Positions 16,117-25,175 of a stretch of 64,000 nt of DNA are shown here, piece by piece. Positions within the stretch are counted from its first letter, which is position 1; every line of letters begins with the position of its first letter. The notes beneath the pieces were generated by a model. It was not told where the DNA came from, ran no database searches, and saw only the letters and a list, made by a program, of their open reading frames with translations. This DNA comes from JANOSH01 sp031415695 (GTDB lineage: Bacteria; Actinomycetota; Acidimicrobiia; Acidimicrobiales; Ilumatobacteraceae), in the NCBI GenBank assembly GCA_031415695.1, contig JANOSH010000054.1, positions 20,157 to 84,156 on the forward strand, written 5' to 3'. The translations under genes were made by a program, and so were the position numbers.

Positions 16117-17238
16117 TCAGGCGGGTATCTCGATCATTGCAAGCTGCGCCTGTGCTTTGGCAAGCAACGATGGAGACAGCGGTGCGAAGTCAATCTCCTT
16201 GGCAAGCTTTTGTCCGTCGCCGTACATATATTCCAAGAAGCCTTTGATGGCCTTACCCTTCGCCTTATCGGTCTGGCTCTTGTACACGAGGATCCATGTT
16301 TGAGCAGCGATCGGATACGCGGCATCGCCCTTGGCCCAACCAGCAAAGTAGGTGAGGTCGGCGGCGATCTCGGCCCCGTCGGCGGCGGCAGAGGCACCCT
16401 CTAGTGATGGAGCGATGTACTTGCCGGCCTGGTTCTTGATAGATGCGGCTTTGAGTCCCGCAACCTTGGCGTCGGAGAAGTCGACATAGGAGATGGAGCC
16501 CACCGTATCTTTCACAAACTTCGACAGGCCTCCGTTTCCTTCCGCGGCCTGCGTGCTGGAGGCCCACTCAACGGTCGAGCCGCTCTTGAGCTTCCAGGTG
16601 CCATCGCCTTTGGAACCGACTGCACTATCGAGGAACTTCGTGAAGTTTTCGGTGGTGCCCGAGCCGTCGGAGCGATGAGCCACGACAATCGGGGAGTCTG
16701 GAAGTTTGGCGCCTGCGTTCTCGGCCAGAATCGCCGGGTCGTTCCACTTCGTGATTTCTACCTGGAAGATCTTGGCAATGAGCGTTGGCGACAAGTTGAG
16801 CTTGTCGACACCAGGAGCATTGAAGACGACGTTGATCGGGGCGACCACGGTCGGGAAGTACAAGAAGGCGCCTCCCTTGTAGCTGGTCTTGTCGGCTTCC
16901 TTTACAATGGCGTCCGAACCTGCCCAGTCGACGACCTGGCTGGCCAAGTCGGTGCGACCCTTGCCTGAGCCGCCACCGCCGTAGTTGATGGTGACAGCCT
17001 TGTTCTTGGCCTTGAACGCCGCGACAGCCTCCTCGTAGAACGCCTTGGGAAACGTTGCCCCTGAACCATTGAGGGTGGCTGCGGCCAGTTCGGCTGTCTT
17101 GGCGGCGGTTGTGGCTGCGCCGCCAACGGTTGTGGCTGCCGAGTTGGAGTCGGTGGAATCTCCACCTCCGCAGCCGACGGTGCTGACACCGAGTATGAGT
17201 GCGGTCGTCATGCTGAGGTATCGCCGATATGAACGCAA
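16117..17238 (-). CDS. pstS: Phosphate-binding lipoprotein PstS
   Basis: PstS captures phosphate outside the membrane and delivers it to PstCA. The start is probably TTG at 17238, preceded by AGGAG at the right spacing; it gives 373 aa with a signal peptide and lipobox STVGC, so C23 would be lipidated. The mature protein has the PstS phosphate-loop residues in LNGSGATFPKAFYEE and HRSDGSGTTENFTKFL. The frame is open upstream to 17382, but that part crosses the PHO box and is not credible coding sequence. Confidence 0.94.
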   Translation of the reverse strand: MRSYRRYLSMTTALILGVSTVGCGGGDSTDSNSAATTVGGAATTAAKTAELAAATLNGSGATFPKAFYEEAVAAFKAKNKAVTINYGGGGSGKGRTDLASQVVDWAGSDAIVKEADKTSYKGGAFLYFPTVVAPINVVFNAPGVDKLNLSPTLIAKIFQVEITKWNDPAILAENAGAKLPDSPIVVAHRSDGSGTTENFTKFLDSAVGSKGDGTWKLKSGSTVEWASSTQAAEGNGGLSKFVKDTVGSISYVDFSDAKVAGLKAASIKNQAGKYIAPSLEGASAAADGAEIAADLTYFAGWAKGDAAYPIAAQTWILVYKSQTDKAKGKAIKGFLEYMYGDGQKLAKEIDFAPLSPSLLAKAQAQLAMIEIPA

Positions 17239-17306
17239 GATGACTCCTGTGGGGTTGGTTCGTTCCAATAACGAAGATATCGACGTCAGGTGTCCACCAA
17301 GAAGCA

Positions 17307-17328
17307 TCAAGATGAACGTGAGGTGAAC
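17307..17328 (-). promoter_or_regulatory. PHO box (two 11-nt direct repeats)
   Basis: The minus strand reads GTTCACCTCAC followed directly by GTTCATCTTGA, two 11-nt direct repeats of the GTTCAYC type bound by PhoP in Streptomyces (established knowledge). The site is 69 nt upstream of the pstS start and about 35 nt upstream of the divergent lipoprotein gene, so it could control both directions. Confidence 0.8.
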
Positions 17329-17361
17329 GACGAAGCAACAGTTGGAACGGCGTAGAATGCA

Positions 17362-18183
17362 GTGGTGATCTCGACGTACCACCGGCGATGCTTTGCCCTG
17401 GTACTGGCGGGGATCCTCACGGCATGTTCCTCGGCTCCGACGGCCACAACCCCTCCGTCAGGCTTACCCGCCAGTACCGGACTCGGTCGACTGGCAAGCA
17501 CGTCATCGAGTGTTTCGCCCCGCATTTCGAGTGCAAGGCAGGAAACTCCTGGGCGTATTCGATTCGCCAACTTTTTTACCGTGAACGGCGAGACCACGTC
17601 GCTCGACATCTGGTGGGGGCTCCCGGCCGATGGCGACAAAGCAGCGTCAGTCGACTTCGGTGCGGTCAGCCGCTATCTGGCGCCGCGTCGCGAGAGCAGC
17701 GCAGTCGCCGCGGTCTACTCAGTTACCGAACCCGGTTCCAAAGAGGTGCTGTGGACCTGGGATCGTTTCGTTCCCACCGAATCGAGCCAGCGAACGGTTG
17801 CACTGTTCGCTGCCGACGACAGTGCCGTGTTGCAGCACGAAATGGATGAAACCTTTCCACCACATTCGACCGGCAAGATCCGATTGCTTTGGCAGGTCGT
17901 TGGCTTCGCGCTCGAAGCCACAGGTAGGCCACTAGCTATTGGAGTAGCAGGCCGCTGCGTGACGAAAGGGACTGCGGTGCTTGCCGACGATGGTTCCATT
18001 TCGGTGACCGACAACAGTTTCGAAGTCACGTTCGGGACGACGATTGCGCTGTATGAGGACTGCCCCCGCAATCCGGTGAGCACCCCGATATCAGTCCCGG
18101 TCGAGAGTGGGCGGGGTTTGCTCGTGGCGTTCCAGGATCCGGCTGGCCAACCGGCTCTCAAGCTATTCCCGGTGCAAGGCTGA
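17362..18183 (+). CDS. Hypothetical secreted lipoprotein, divergent from pstS
   Basis: The 273-aa product (GTG at 17362 or 17365) begins with a signal peptide and lipobox (LAGILTAC, with the lipidated cysteine at residue 21 or 22), then a Ser/Thr/Pro linker to about residue 60. The remaining domain is beta-rich, with IRFANFFTVNGETTSLDIWW and VDFGAVSRYLAPRRE, a pattern faintly like DUF4397 surface domains. No catalytic motif is visible. It shares the PHO-box promoter region with pstS and is followed after 5 nt by a phosphonate/phosphodiester hydrolase-like gene, so a role in phosphorus acquisition is plausible but unproven. Confidence 0.75.
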   Translation: MVISTYHRRCFALVLAGILTACSSAPTATTPPSGLPASTGLGRLASTSSSVSPRISSARQETPGRIRFANFFTVNGETTSLDIWWGLPADGDKAASVDFGAVSRYLAPRRESSAVAAVYSVTEPGSKEVLWTWDRFVPTESSQRTVALFAADDSAVLQHEMDETFPPHSTGKIRLLWQVVGFALEATGRPLAIGVAGRCVTKGTAVLADDGSISVTDNSFEVTFGTTIALYEDCPRNPVSTPISVPVESGRGLLVAFQDPAGQPALKLFPVQG

Positions 18184-18188
18184 CGGCT

Positions 18189-19664
18189 ATGAATGTTTTG
18201 TTGATTACGCTCGATCAATTCCGGGGCGACTGCCTCTCGGCGGCCGGTCACGAGGTTGTGCGTACACCCAATCTCGATTATCTCGCCGCCAATGGCGTGC
18301 GGTTTGCACGCCATTACAGCCAGGCCGCCCCATGCGGCCCAGGGCGAGCCGCGTTGTACACGGGCATGTATCAGATGAACAACCGTGTGGTCGCCAATGG
18401 CACGCCGCTCGACGGACGATTCGACAACCTGGCGTTGGCAGGTCGTCGAGCCGGTTATCTTCCAACGCTGTTTGGATACACTGACCAAGCTGTCGACCCG
18501 CGGTCCATCAACAATCCTGACGACCCACGGTTGTCTACGTACGAAGGTGTGCTCCCAGGCTTCGAACACGAGCTTGACCTCACCGGCGACCATGCACCGT
18601 TGCGTGCATGGCTCGTTTCGCTTGGGTACGACTCGTTGCCCGAGGGGGTTGGCCCGCTGCTTGCCAGCGAACGAAACCGGCCTGCACACCACAGCGTCTC
18701 GGCATTTCTCACCAACGAGGCCGCGGCGTGGATTACCCAACAATCACAGCCTTGGTTCGCGCATCTCAGCTATCTGCGACCTCACCCGCCGTACAGCGCT
18801 GCTGGCAACTTTTCGACCATGTACTCGGCCGCGACCAAGCCGGCGCCGATCGTGCCAACGGCCGATGTTCATCCGTTCCACCGAGCAGCACTCGCCAACG
18901 CAGCTGCCGCCGCCCCTCAAGATTCGACCAGCATGGCGTGGAAGCAGTCGCAGTACTACGGCATGATCAGCGAGGTCGACGAGCAACTCGGCCGACTGTG
19001 GAACGCGTTGCGGGCAGCGGGTTGTTGGGACGACACGCTGATCATCGTCACTGCCGATCACGGTGAGCAGATGGGTGACCACGGCCTGATGGGCAAGCTC
19101 GGCTACTGGAACGAGAGCTACCACATTCCCGGCATTGTGCGTGATCCGCGCCGACCGGTAGGGCATGGTCGCGTCGTCAGGGCATTCACTGAAAATGTCG
19201 ACATTATGCCGACGCTGTGCGAGGCCTTCGGCCTGCCGATACCGGGCCAGTGTGACGGCCGGTCGCTTACCGATTTTCTCGCTGGTGATGAGCCTCGGGC
19301 CTGGCGAACTGCTGCGCATTGGGAGTTCGATTGGCGCGACCTGCTCATCGCTTGCGGAGCGTTCGACGATCCCCTTGAACGTCGATTGGAACAACTCAGT
19401 CTCGCGGTGCTCCGTACCGACCACGCGGCCTATGTGCAGTTCGGCGACGGTTCGTTTTGCTGCTTTGACCTAGTGCTCGACCCGACGTGGCGTACCGAGA
19501 TCACGGATCCTGCCCGCGTCTTAGTGCTTGCGCAAGAGATGCTTATCTGGCGATCACAACACACCGACCGAACGCTCACTGGAATGTTGATGCAAGATGG
19601 CGGCATCGGCAGGTGGCCGGTTTCGCCCGCTGCACCGCTTCGCCACTCGATGGTGGAGCGATAA
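18189..19664 (+). CDS. Sulfatase-fold phosphonate monoester hydrolase / phosphodiesterase-like
   Basis: The 491-aa protein is an alkaline-phosphatase-superfamily hydrolase. The nucleophile motif CGPGR (C49-x-P-x-R53) is the site that a formylglycine-generating enzyme would modify. Metal-site residues are seen in LITLDQFRGD at the N terminus and TADHGEQMGDHG near residue 285. The segment TGMYQMNNRVVANGTPLD followed by GYLPTLFGYTDQAVDPR resembles bacterial phosphonate monoester hydrolases more than arylsulfatases (recognition by eye). Beside the PHO box and pst genes, it probably releases alcohols from phosphodiesters or phosphonate monoesters to feed phosphate uptake. No signal peptide is visible, so the substrate would have to be cytosolic. 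Its stop codon lies inside a dispersed repeat. Confidence 0.85.
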   Translation: MNVLLITLDQFRGDCLSAAGHEVVRTPNLDYLAANGVRFARHYSQAAPCGPGRAALYTGMYQMNNRVVANGTPLDGRFDNLALAGRRAGYLPTLFGYTDQAVDPRSINNPDDPRLSTYEGVLPGFEHELDLTGDHAPLRAWLVSLGYDSLPEGVGPLLASERNRPAHHSVSAFLTNEAAAWITQQSQPWFAHLSYLRPHPPYSAAGNFSTMYSAATKPAPIVPTADVHPFHRAALANAAAAAPQDSTSMAWKQSQYYGMISEVDEQLGRLWNALRAAGCWDDTLIIVTADHGEQMGDHGLMGKLGYWNESYHIPGIVRDPRRPVGHGRVVRAFTENVDIMPTLCEAFGLPIPGQCDGRSLTDFLAGDEPRAWRTAAHWEFDWRDLLIACGAFDDPLERRLEQLSLAVLRTDHAAYVQFGDGSFCCFDLVLDPTWRTEITDPARVLVLAQEMLIWRSQHTDRTLTGMLMQDGGIGRWPVSPAAPLRHSMVER

Positions 19665-19703
19665 AGCGAGCGGTAGCGAAGCAAGCTACGCCGAAGGCTA
19701 GGC
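19652..19703 (+). repeat. Dispersed GCCGAAGGC element, copy 2
   Basis: The element reads GGTGGAGCGATAAAGCGAGC then GGTAGCGAAGCAAGCTAC then GCCGAAGGCTAGGCG. GTAGC-GAAGCAA-GCTAC is a five-base-pair hairpin. The TAA stop of the plus-strand gene and the TAG stop of the convergent aldehyde dehydrogenase both lie within it. Confidence 0.75.
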
Positions 19704-21089
19704 GAGATGCTTGAGGTGGTACGACTTAGCCCGGGTGAATGCGTTGAAGCCAAGCGCCGACAACGTGATGCCTTTCCCCGTATCCTTTACACCAGTCCAG
19801 GCCAAGGCTGGGTCGAGGTAGTCGCAGCGGTTCATAAAGAACGTTCCGGTTTCAACCTTGGCCCCAATGGCAATGGCTGCGTCGGCGTCGTTGGTCCAGA
19901 TCGATGCTGTTAGGCCGTACGGCGAATCGTTCATCAGTTCGATGGCGTGGGCGTCGCTGGTTACTCGTTGGATACCGACTACCGGCCCGAACGATTCGTC
20001 ACGCATCACCGACATCGAATGATCGACGTCGACCAGGACCGTCGGCCCAAGGTACGGCGTACCGGGTTTCGACAGCGCGAAGTCGTGTTCGCCGACGAGT
20101 ACACGCGCACCGGCCGATACCGCCTGAGCAATCTGGGACCTCACGGCCTCGGCGGCTTTGATCGTGACCATCGGCCCGATGCTCACGCTTGGATCGAGCG
20201 GGTCGCCGAGTTCATAACTGCGGGTTGTCTCGACGAACCCGGCAACAAACTCGTCGTACACGTCGTCGTGCACATAGATGCGTTCGATTCCGCAACACGA
20301 TTGGCCCGAGTTGAAGAATGACCCGTCGACATTTTCCCCGATGGCATACGCAAGATCGGCGTCGGGTCGGATGTAGGAAGGATCCTTGCCGCCTAGTTCC
20401 AGGCCTGTGTTGATGAATCGGTGACTTGCGGCGGCCTGAATACTGTGACCGGCGTCGACCGAGCCGGTGAAGGCAACGAAGCCGACTCGTTCGTCGCCGA
20501 TAATGCGGCTCACGTCGTCGTGGGTGAGGTGGAGATGTTGGAACACCCCTGGCGCGAGTCCTGTTGCGTCGAACGCCTGCTGGTATCGCTCGGCGCACAG
20601 GAGCGTTTGGGTCGAGTGCTTAAGGAGCACGGTGTTTCCAGCCAATAGGGCGGGGATGATTGAGTTTACCGACGTGAGGTACGGGTAATTCCACGGTGCT
20701 ACCACCAGTACAACACCTACAGGTTCGTGGCGAATGAACCGGGAAAACCCGTCCTTCGGCTCGACATCGACGTCGGCAAGCGCTCGCTCGGCTATCGACG
20801 ACATATGCCGCGCCCGCTCCTGTAGCCCGCCTGAGAGTTCCTTCGGGCTGTAACGAATGGGGCGCCCCATCTGCCACGACAGCTCTCGACCAATCTCATC
20901 GGCATGAGCGACGAAGAACTCGACCATGCGTTCGCACATCGCTTGACGATCGACGAGCGGAGTATCGCGCCATCCGGCCCTAGCTGCGTCGGCGTTGCCC
21001 AGTGCTCGTTCAATCTCGTCGGTCGAGGCAGTGTGACGTTCGGCGACTATCGATCCGTCGACCGGGGAAATGATGCGCTGGAGAGCCAT
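19698..21089 (-). CDS. NAD(P)-dependent aldehyde dehydrogenase
   Basis: The 463-aa protein oxidises an aldehyde to its acid. It shows the family landmarks: APWNYP near 131, the cofactor loop FTGSV at 207-211, the general base E231 in LELGGKDPS, the nucleophile C265 in NSGQSCCG, and ESFGPV near the C terminus. It resembles succinate-semialdehyde/betaine-type short ALDHs (no N-terminal extension). It lies 56 nt downstream of a gamma-glutamyltransferase gene on the same strand, a pairing also seen in polyamine or gamma-glutamyl metabolism, but the substrate cannot be fixed. The TAG stop is provided by the dispersed repeat. Confidence 0.92.
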   Translation of the reverse strand: MALQRIISPVDGSIVAERHTASTDEIERALGNADAARAGWRDTPLVDRQAMCERMVEFFVAHADEIGRELSWQMGRPIRYSPKELSGGLQERARHMSSIAERALADVDVEPKDGFSRFIRHEPVGVVLVVAPWNYPYLTSVNSIIPALLAGNTVLLKHSTQTLLCAERYQQAFDATGLAPGVFQHLHLTHDDVSRIIGDERVGFVAFTGSVDAGHSIQAAASHRFINTGLELGGKDPSYIRPDADLAYAIGENVDGSFFNSGQSCCGIERIYVHDDVYDEFVAGFVETTRSYELGDPLDPSVSIGPMVTIKAAEAVRSQIAQAVSAGARVLVGEHDFALSKPGTPYLGPTVLVDVDHSMSVMRDESFGPVVGIQRVTSDAHAIELMNDSPYGLTASIWTNDADAAIAIGAKVETGTFFMNRCDYLDPALAWTGVKDTGKGITLSALGFNAFTRAKSYHLKHLA

Positions 21090-21145
21090 AGATGGGGTTT
21101 AGCAGACCCGATGACGGTCGGTCTTCACCCCGACACAGAATGAAG

Positions 21146-22711
21146 CTAGAAACCATGCGCCGCGCCCGTTCGACAGCGCGGGTCGGCCGCACCGACGAGC
21201 ACCCCGCGTGGATCGACAACGATGGCATGAGCATGGCCGAATGCCGAACCATGCGGGTTCTCGACAACGCGGTGCCCTGCGGCCACCAGCGCCTCGCGCC
21301 ACGAGGCCGGCGCTGACACTTCCAATTCGACGATGGCAGGCTGCCCGCTCGTCCACGTATCGAAGCCCGTTGATGGTCCGCGTAGGGTCCAACGCGGGGC
21401 ACCTATTGCCTGGGCTGGATGCTGCCCGTGGCGGAATAGGCGGGCCGCGAGCTGCAGCAGAATCTGAGGTTGTGCGTCGCCGCCCATAGTTCCAAAGACG
21501 GCCGACAAGTCACCGTTGAGGTGGGTGGCGAGGGCAGGAGCAAGGGTGTGCGGCGGCCGTCGGCCTGGCCGGTATTCGGACGGATGGTTCTTGGTCAACG
21601 AGAATCCGAGACCTCGGTTGTGAAGGTTGATGCCAGTTGCTGGCTCAAAAAGGTGACTTCCGAATCCCGCCGCGTTGGATTGAATCAGCGACACGCCCAT
21701 GCCTGCGCCATCGACCACGCACAAATAGGTGGTGTCCCCGTCGGCGCTGTTCGACGGCAGGGCAGCGGCGAAATACGGGTCGACTCGATTGGCTCGTGCG
21801 GCCAATTCCGTTGGGTCGAGGAGAAACGACCCCGAGGCGTGTTCGTTCAGTACGTCGGGTCGGTCGTGACCGGCTACCTTGGCGGCCTCGATGGTGAGAT
21901 GGGCCCATTGCCCGTCGGATGGGTCGGGTAACGCCAGTCGTTCGGCAATCCAGGACCCGGACAGCGTTAGGTAGCCCTGCGAGTTCGGGGGCACCGTCCA
22001 GATGAAGCGGTCCCAGACTTCGACTCCCAGGGGCCGAACCCAATCGGCGTTCGAGATGGTGAGATCGAGATCGGTGAAGTACCCGTCGCTCATCGCCACA
22101 AGACCGACGCCGAATTCGCCCTGGTAGAAACCTTGCCGACCGTGCTCGATGATCGCCTCCAGAGCGCGAGCGAGGCCGGGTCGTCTGACAAGGTCGCCGG
22201 GTTGTCGGGCCTGCTCGAGAAGTTCTTGCGCCCATCGGTCGGTAGTCGGCAGGACCTTGACCGCTGCGCACAACAAGGGCGAGGCAGGAAACCCTCGGTC
22301 GGCGTAGTCGATGGCGGGTTTCCACAGGTCGGCGAGGGGAATCGTGCCGAACTTCGTGTGCAGCGCCACCCAGCCGTCTACGCACCCTGGCGTTGTAACT
22401 GTCCGGATGTCGCCGTGCAGTGGCATGTGTGTCCACCCCTGCGAACGAAGCCGGTCGGGATCGGCACCGCTGCCAGCGCGTCCGCTGGCATTGAGTACGT
22501 CGGGTGGGCCCGGTTTGTGGTGGACAAGAGCGAACAGGTCTCCGCCCATCCCACAAAGATGCGGCGATGTGATCGCAATGACTGCGTTGGCGGCGAGGGC
22601 GGCGTCGACTGCGTTCCCTCCGTTGGCGAGAACGCCGAGACCGGCGCGCGTGGCGAGATGATCGGCGCTGGCCACCATGGCAGTCGGCGCATACACGGAG
22701 GTGGAAGTCAT
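21146..22711 (-). CDS. Gamma-glutamyltransferase family Ntn-hydrolase
   Basis: These enzymes self-cleave to expose a threonine nucleophile, then hydrolyse or transfer gamma-glutamyl groups. The 521-aa product has the GGNAVDAALA and GMGGDLF motifs of the large subunit and the cleavage site DTTYLCVVD with T327 as predicted nucleophile; the small subunit would be 327-521. There is no signal peptide, so it is likely cytosolic, as in cephalosporin acylase-like and some actinobacterial members; the glycine-rich late motif reads GTMGGDAQPQ. It is divergent from an MFS exporter. Confidence 0.9.
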   Translation of the reverse strand: MTSTSVYAPTAMVASADHLATRAGLGVLANGGNAVDAALAANAVIAITSPHLCGMGGDLFALVHHKPGPPDVLNASGRAGSGADPDRLRSQGWTHMPLHGDIRTVTTPGCVDGWVALHTKFGTIPLADLWKPAIDYADRGFPASPLLCAAVKVLPTTDRWAQELLEQARQPGDLVRRPGLARALEAIIEHGRQGFYQGEFGVGLVAMSDGYFTDLDLTISNADWVRPLGVEVWDRFIWTVPPNSQGYLTLSGSWIAERLALPDPSDGQWAHLTIEAAKVAGHDRPDVLNEHASGSFLLDPTELAARANRVDPYFAAALPSNSADGDTTYLCVVDGAGMGVSLIQSNAAGFGSHLFEPATGINLHNRGLGFSLTKNHPSEYRPGRRPPHTLAPALATHLNGDLSAVFGTMGGDAQPQILLQLAARLFRHGQHPAQAIGAPRWTLRGPSTGFDTWTSGQPAIVELEVSAPASWREALVAAGHRVVENPHGSAFGHAHAIVVDPRGVLVGAADPRCRTGAAHGF

Positions 22712-22756
22712 CCCCTCAGCATGACCGATAGTGCCTGGTTCCGTACACTGTTGGTA

Positions 22757-23950
22757 ATGGCATCTGCACTGTTCCGATCATTGTCGGAACGTAATGCCCG
22801 CCGCTTTTTCGCGGGCATGCTGGTATCGAACATTGGTACGTGGGTTCAAATGACCGCGTTGTCGATCGTGGTTTTCCGCTTGACTGGCACCGGCACGAGT
22901 CTCGGGATAAACGTTGCCTGTCAGTTTTTGCCGATGTTGCTGTTAGGGGCGTGGGCCGGGGCTTTTGCCGATCGGCATAACAAACGGCACATCACGTTGA
23001 TCACCCAGAGCGTCATGACAATTCAGGCAGTGTTGATTGGGGTGCTTGAGCTTGCTGGCCAACTCACCTTGCCGCTTGTCTACGGCTTGTCGCTGGCTCT
23101 CGGGCTGGCAGGGGCGATGGACAATCCGGCGCGTCGGGGGCTGGTCATTGAACTCGTTGAACCGGCTTCGATGAGCAACGCTATGGCACTGAACACGGCC
23201 GTGATGACCGGCTCACGAATTGTTGGGCCAGCGCTGGCCGCGCTGCTCATCGACCTTGTTGGCGCCGGATGGTGTTTTGTGGCCAACGCAATGAGTTTCG
23301 TTGCCGTGCTGGTCTCGTTGGCAACCATGGACACGACTGCGCTGAGGGTTTCGCCCCCAGCGGTCCGAGGTGGAACTCCGGTACGCGATGGGCTGCGGTT
23401 CGTGTTCAGCGATCCGAGATTGCGCATTCTGTTCATCTCGCTCACTGTCGTTTCCACATTCCAGTTCAACTACTCGGTGTCGCTACCGGTTCTGACCGCA
23501 CGAGCCTTTGGCGATGGCAAGGCGTTCGGCTGGCTTCTCGGTGTGAGTTCAATCGGTAGTTTCATCGGTTCGTTACTCGTTGCCGGACGCGAACGCGTGA
23601 CCATGAGGTGGTTCTTCGGTGCCACGGCAGTCATGGGAGTGGCATCGTTGGCGGTTGCGTTCGCGCCTAATCTGGCCACGGCATTTGTGATGTCTATTCC
23701 GATGGGGATTGGTGGGGCTGCGTTCATCGCGTCAAGCAGTGCGTTGCTTCAAGAGATGTGCCCGCCCGATATGCGCAGCCGACTTCTGGCGCTTACGGCT
23801 GTGGCATTCTTGGGTTCGACACCAATTGGTGGCCCGATAACCGGGTGGATCGCCGATCACGTGGGCCCCCGCTGGTCGCTGGGCTACGGGGGGTTTGTCA
23901 CACTTGGGGTCGTGGCTATCGGAGCGGCGCGGCTGCCTCGCCACTATTGA
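22757..23950 (+). CDS. MFS transporter (EntS-like, MFS_3)
   Basis: The 397-aa protein has about twelve hydrophobic helices and starts with FRSLSERNARRFFAGMLVSN and IGTWVQM, typical of the MFS_3 exporter group that includes the enterobactin exporter EntS. The loop 2-3 motif reads GAWAGAFADRHNKRH, matching the GxxxDRxxRR signature. ATG 22757 gives the family start; ATG 22721 is an alternative. The frame is open far upstream, but that region is antisense to the gamma-glutamyltransferase. The gene ends with a 7-nt overlap into the convergent Rieske oxygenase gene. The exported compound is unknown. Confidence 0.9.
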   Translation: MASALFRSLSERNARRFFAGMLVSNIGTWVQMTALSIVVFRLTGTGTSLGINVACQFLPMLLLGAWAGAFADRHNKRHITLITQSVMTIQAVLIGVLELAGQLTLPLVYGLSLALGLAGAMDNPARRGLVIELVEPASMSNAMALNTAVMTGSRIVGPALAALLIDLVGAGWCFVANAMSFVAVLVSLATMDTTALRVSPPAVRGGTPVRDGLRFVFSDPRLRILFISLTVVSTFQFNYSVSLPVLTARAFGDGKAFGWLLGVSSIGSFIGSLLVAGRERVTMRWFFGATAVMGVASLAVAFAPNLATAFVMSIPMGIGGAAFIASSSALLQEMCPPDMRSRLLALTAVAFLGSTPIGGPITGWIADHVGPRWSLGYGGFVTLGVVAIGAARLPRHY

Positions 23951-25140
23951 TGAACGACTGCGGGGTTGCTGAACGCGTGATGGAACGCCTCGTCGTCGCT
24001 GGCGTTGACTAGCGTGTCGACCCAGCCGTGGAATCGTTGACCGCCGCCTTCGTTTCGTCCGAACAGGAACTCTTTCTTGGCGCCCGTTTTCACTGCTCGT
24101 TGTATCCGCAGCCCGGTGTAGTAGTCCTCGTCACGTACGACCTTGAGCAGGAACGCCATCTGGTCGGCAATGGTCTGGCGGTTTTCGTCGGTCGGTTCGA
24201 ACGCAGCGAGGAAGTTCTGGACGGTCACTGAGGTTTCTGGCGTGTCGCCTGGGAAGAGTTGCGAGATCATGAAGAGCTTGCCTCCGGCATCGAAGGCGGC
24301 AATGGAGACATGGGGGAAGATCGTCCAGATTCCTGTTACCAGCTGGCGATCGGTCCACTCGTCCTCAGGGATGTCGAGCAGTGGCTTCATTCGGTCGTCG
24401 GGCGCCGATACGCGCTGATGTGGCCCCCAGGCGTCGTAGATGGCGCGGTTGTTGTAGTCGGGCCCGAAGCTGTTCTTGTGCAGGATGGGCAAGTGGTAGA
24501 AGTCGAGGTAACCGTCGTAGGCCAACTTCCAGTTAGGTCCGGCGACCTTCTGGGTGCCGACCAGCTGGCAACTGGCAAGATCGAGATGTTCGAGCATCTC
24601 GTCGTAACCACACAGATACTCGTCGAGATCGATGGAGCCGCCAGGAGTGAGGCCACCAAAGATGATGCCAGCGCGTTCGGCTACCGGTAGCGGTGTCAGA
24701 CCGTGGCACGACATATCGATCTCGCCGAATTCAGCGCGATCGAGAATACCAACGAGATCACCAGAATTGTCGTAGGTCCAGGCGTGATACGGACACGTGA
24801 AGCGGCGACTTGACCCACTGCCCTCGGGCATGATGATGGCACCGCGATGGCTGCACATGTTCACAAAGGAACGAACTGCTCCATCGGGATGCCGTGACAA
24901 CAAGATCGGCACTCCAGCAACATCCATGGCTTTGTATGAGCCCGGTGATGCGAGTTCACAACTGAATCCAAGTACCAGTGGAACGCGTTTGAAAACGCGA
25001 TCCATTTCAAGCGTCCAACGGGCATTGTCGTAGTAGTTGAGGGCCGGTACCCGTTTGACGGTGGGCTCGCTCGGGACGGTACCCGCCACCGTGTGGGCCA
25101 GCGTTCGTTTGGTCATCGCCACAAGCTTGTCTCGGGTCAT
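23944..25140 (-). CDS. Rieske-type aromatic ring-hydroxylating oxygenase, alpha subunit
   Basis: The 398-aa protein has an N-terminal Rieske [2Fe-2S] domain with C-S-H (CSHRG) and CPYHAW ligand pairs and a C-terminal catalytic domain with the mononuclear iron motif in DGYLDFYHLPILHKN (two histidines; a later aspartate completes the facial triad). These enzymes hydroxylate or demethylate aromatic or other substrates with electrons from a reductase, which is not encoded nearby. The substrate is unknown. Confidence 0.9.
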   Translation of the reverse strand: MTRDKLVAMTKRTLAHTVAGTVPSEPTVKRVPALNYYDNARWTLEMDRVFKRVPLVLGFSCELASPGSYKAMDVAGVPILLSRHPDGAVRSFVNMCSHRGAIIMPEGSGSSRRFTCPYHAWTYDNSGDLVGILDRAEFGEIDMSCHGLTPLPVAERAGIIFGGLTPGGSIDLDEYLCGYDEMLEHLDLASCQLVGTQKVAGPNWKLAYDGYLDFYHLPILHKNSFGPDYNNRAIYDAWGPHQRVSAPDDRMKPLLDIPEDEWTDRQLVTGIWTIFPHVSIAAFDAGGKLFMISQLFPGDTPETSVTVQNFLAAFEPTDENRQTIADQMAFLLKVVRDEDYYTGLRIQRAVKTGAKKEFLFGRNEGGGQRFHGWVDTLVNASDDEAFHHAFSNPAVVHQ

Positions 25141-25175
25141 ACCCCAAGTATTACCCCACGAGTCAATTTTCGACG

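Noticed and set aside
18365..18375. TGTATCA inside the phosphonate hydrolase-like gene as another sigma promoter
   Set aside because: It lies within coding sequence, and no TCTGTTG-like block follows at 17-18 nt.
22133..22756. N-terminal extension of the MFS gene
   Set aside because: It is antisense to the gamma-glutamyltransferase gene; the first MFS helix starts after 22757.
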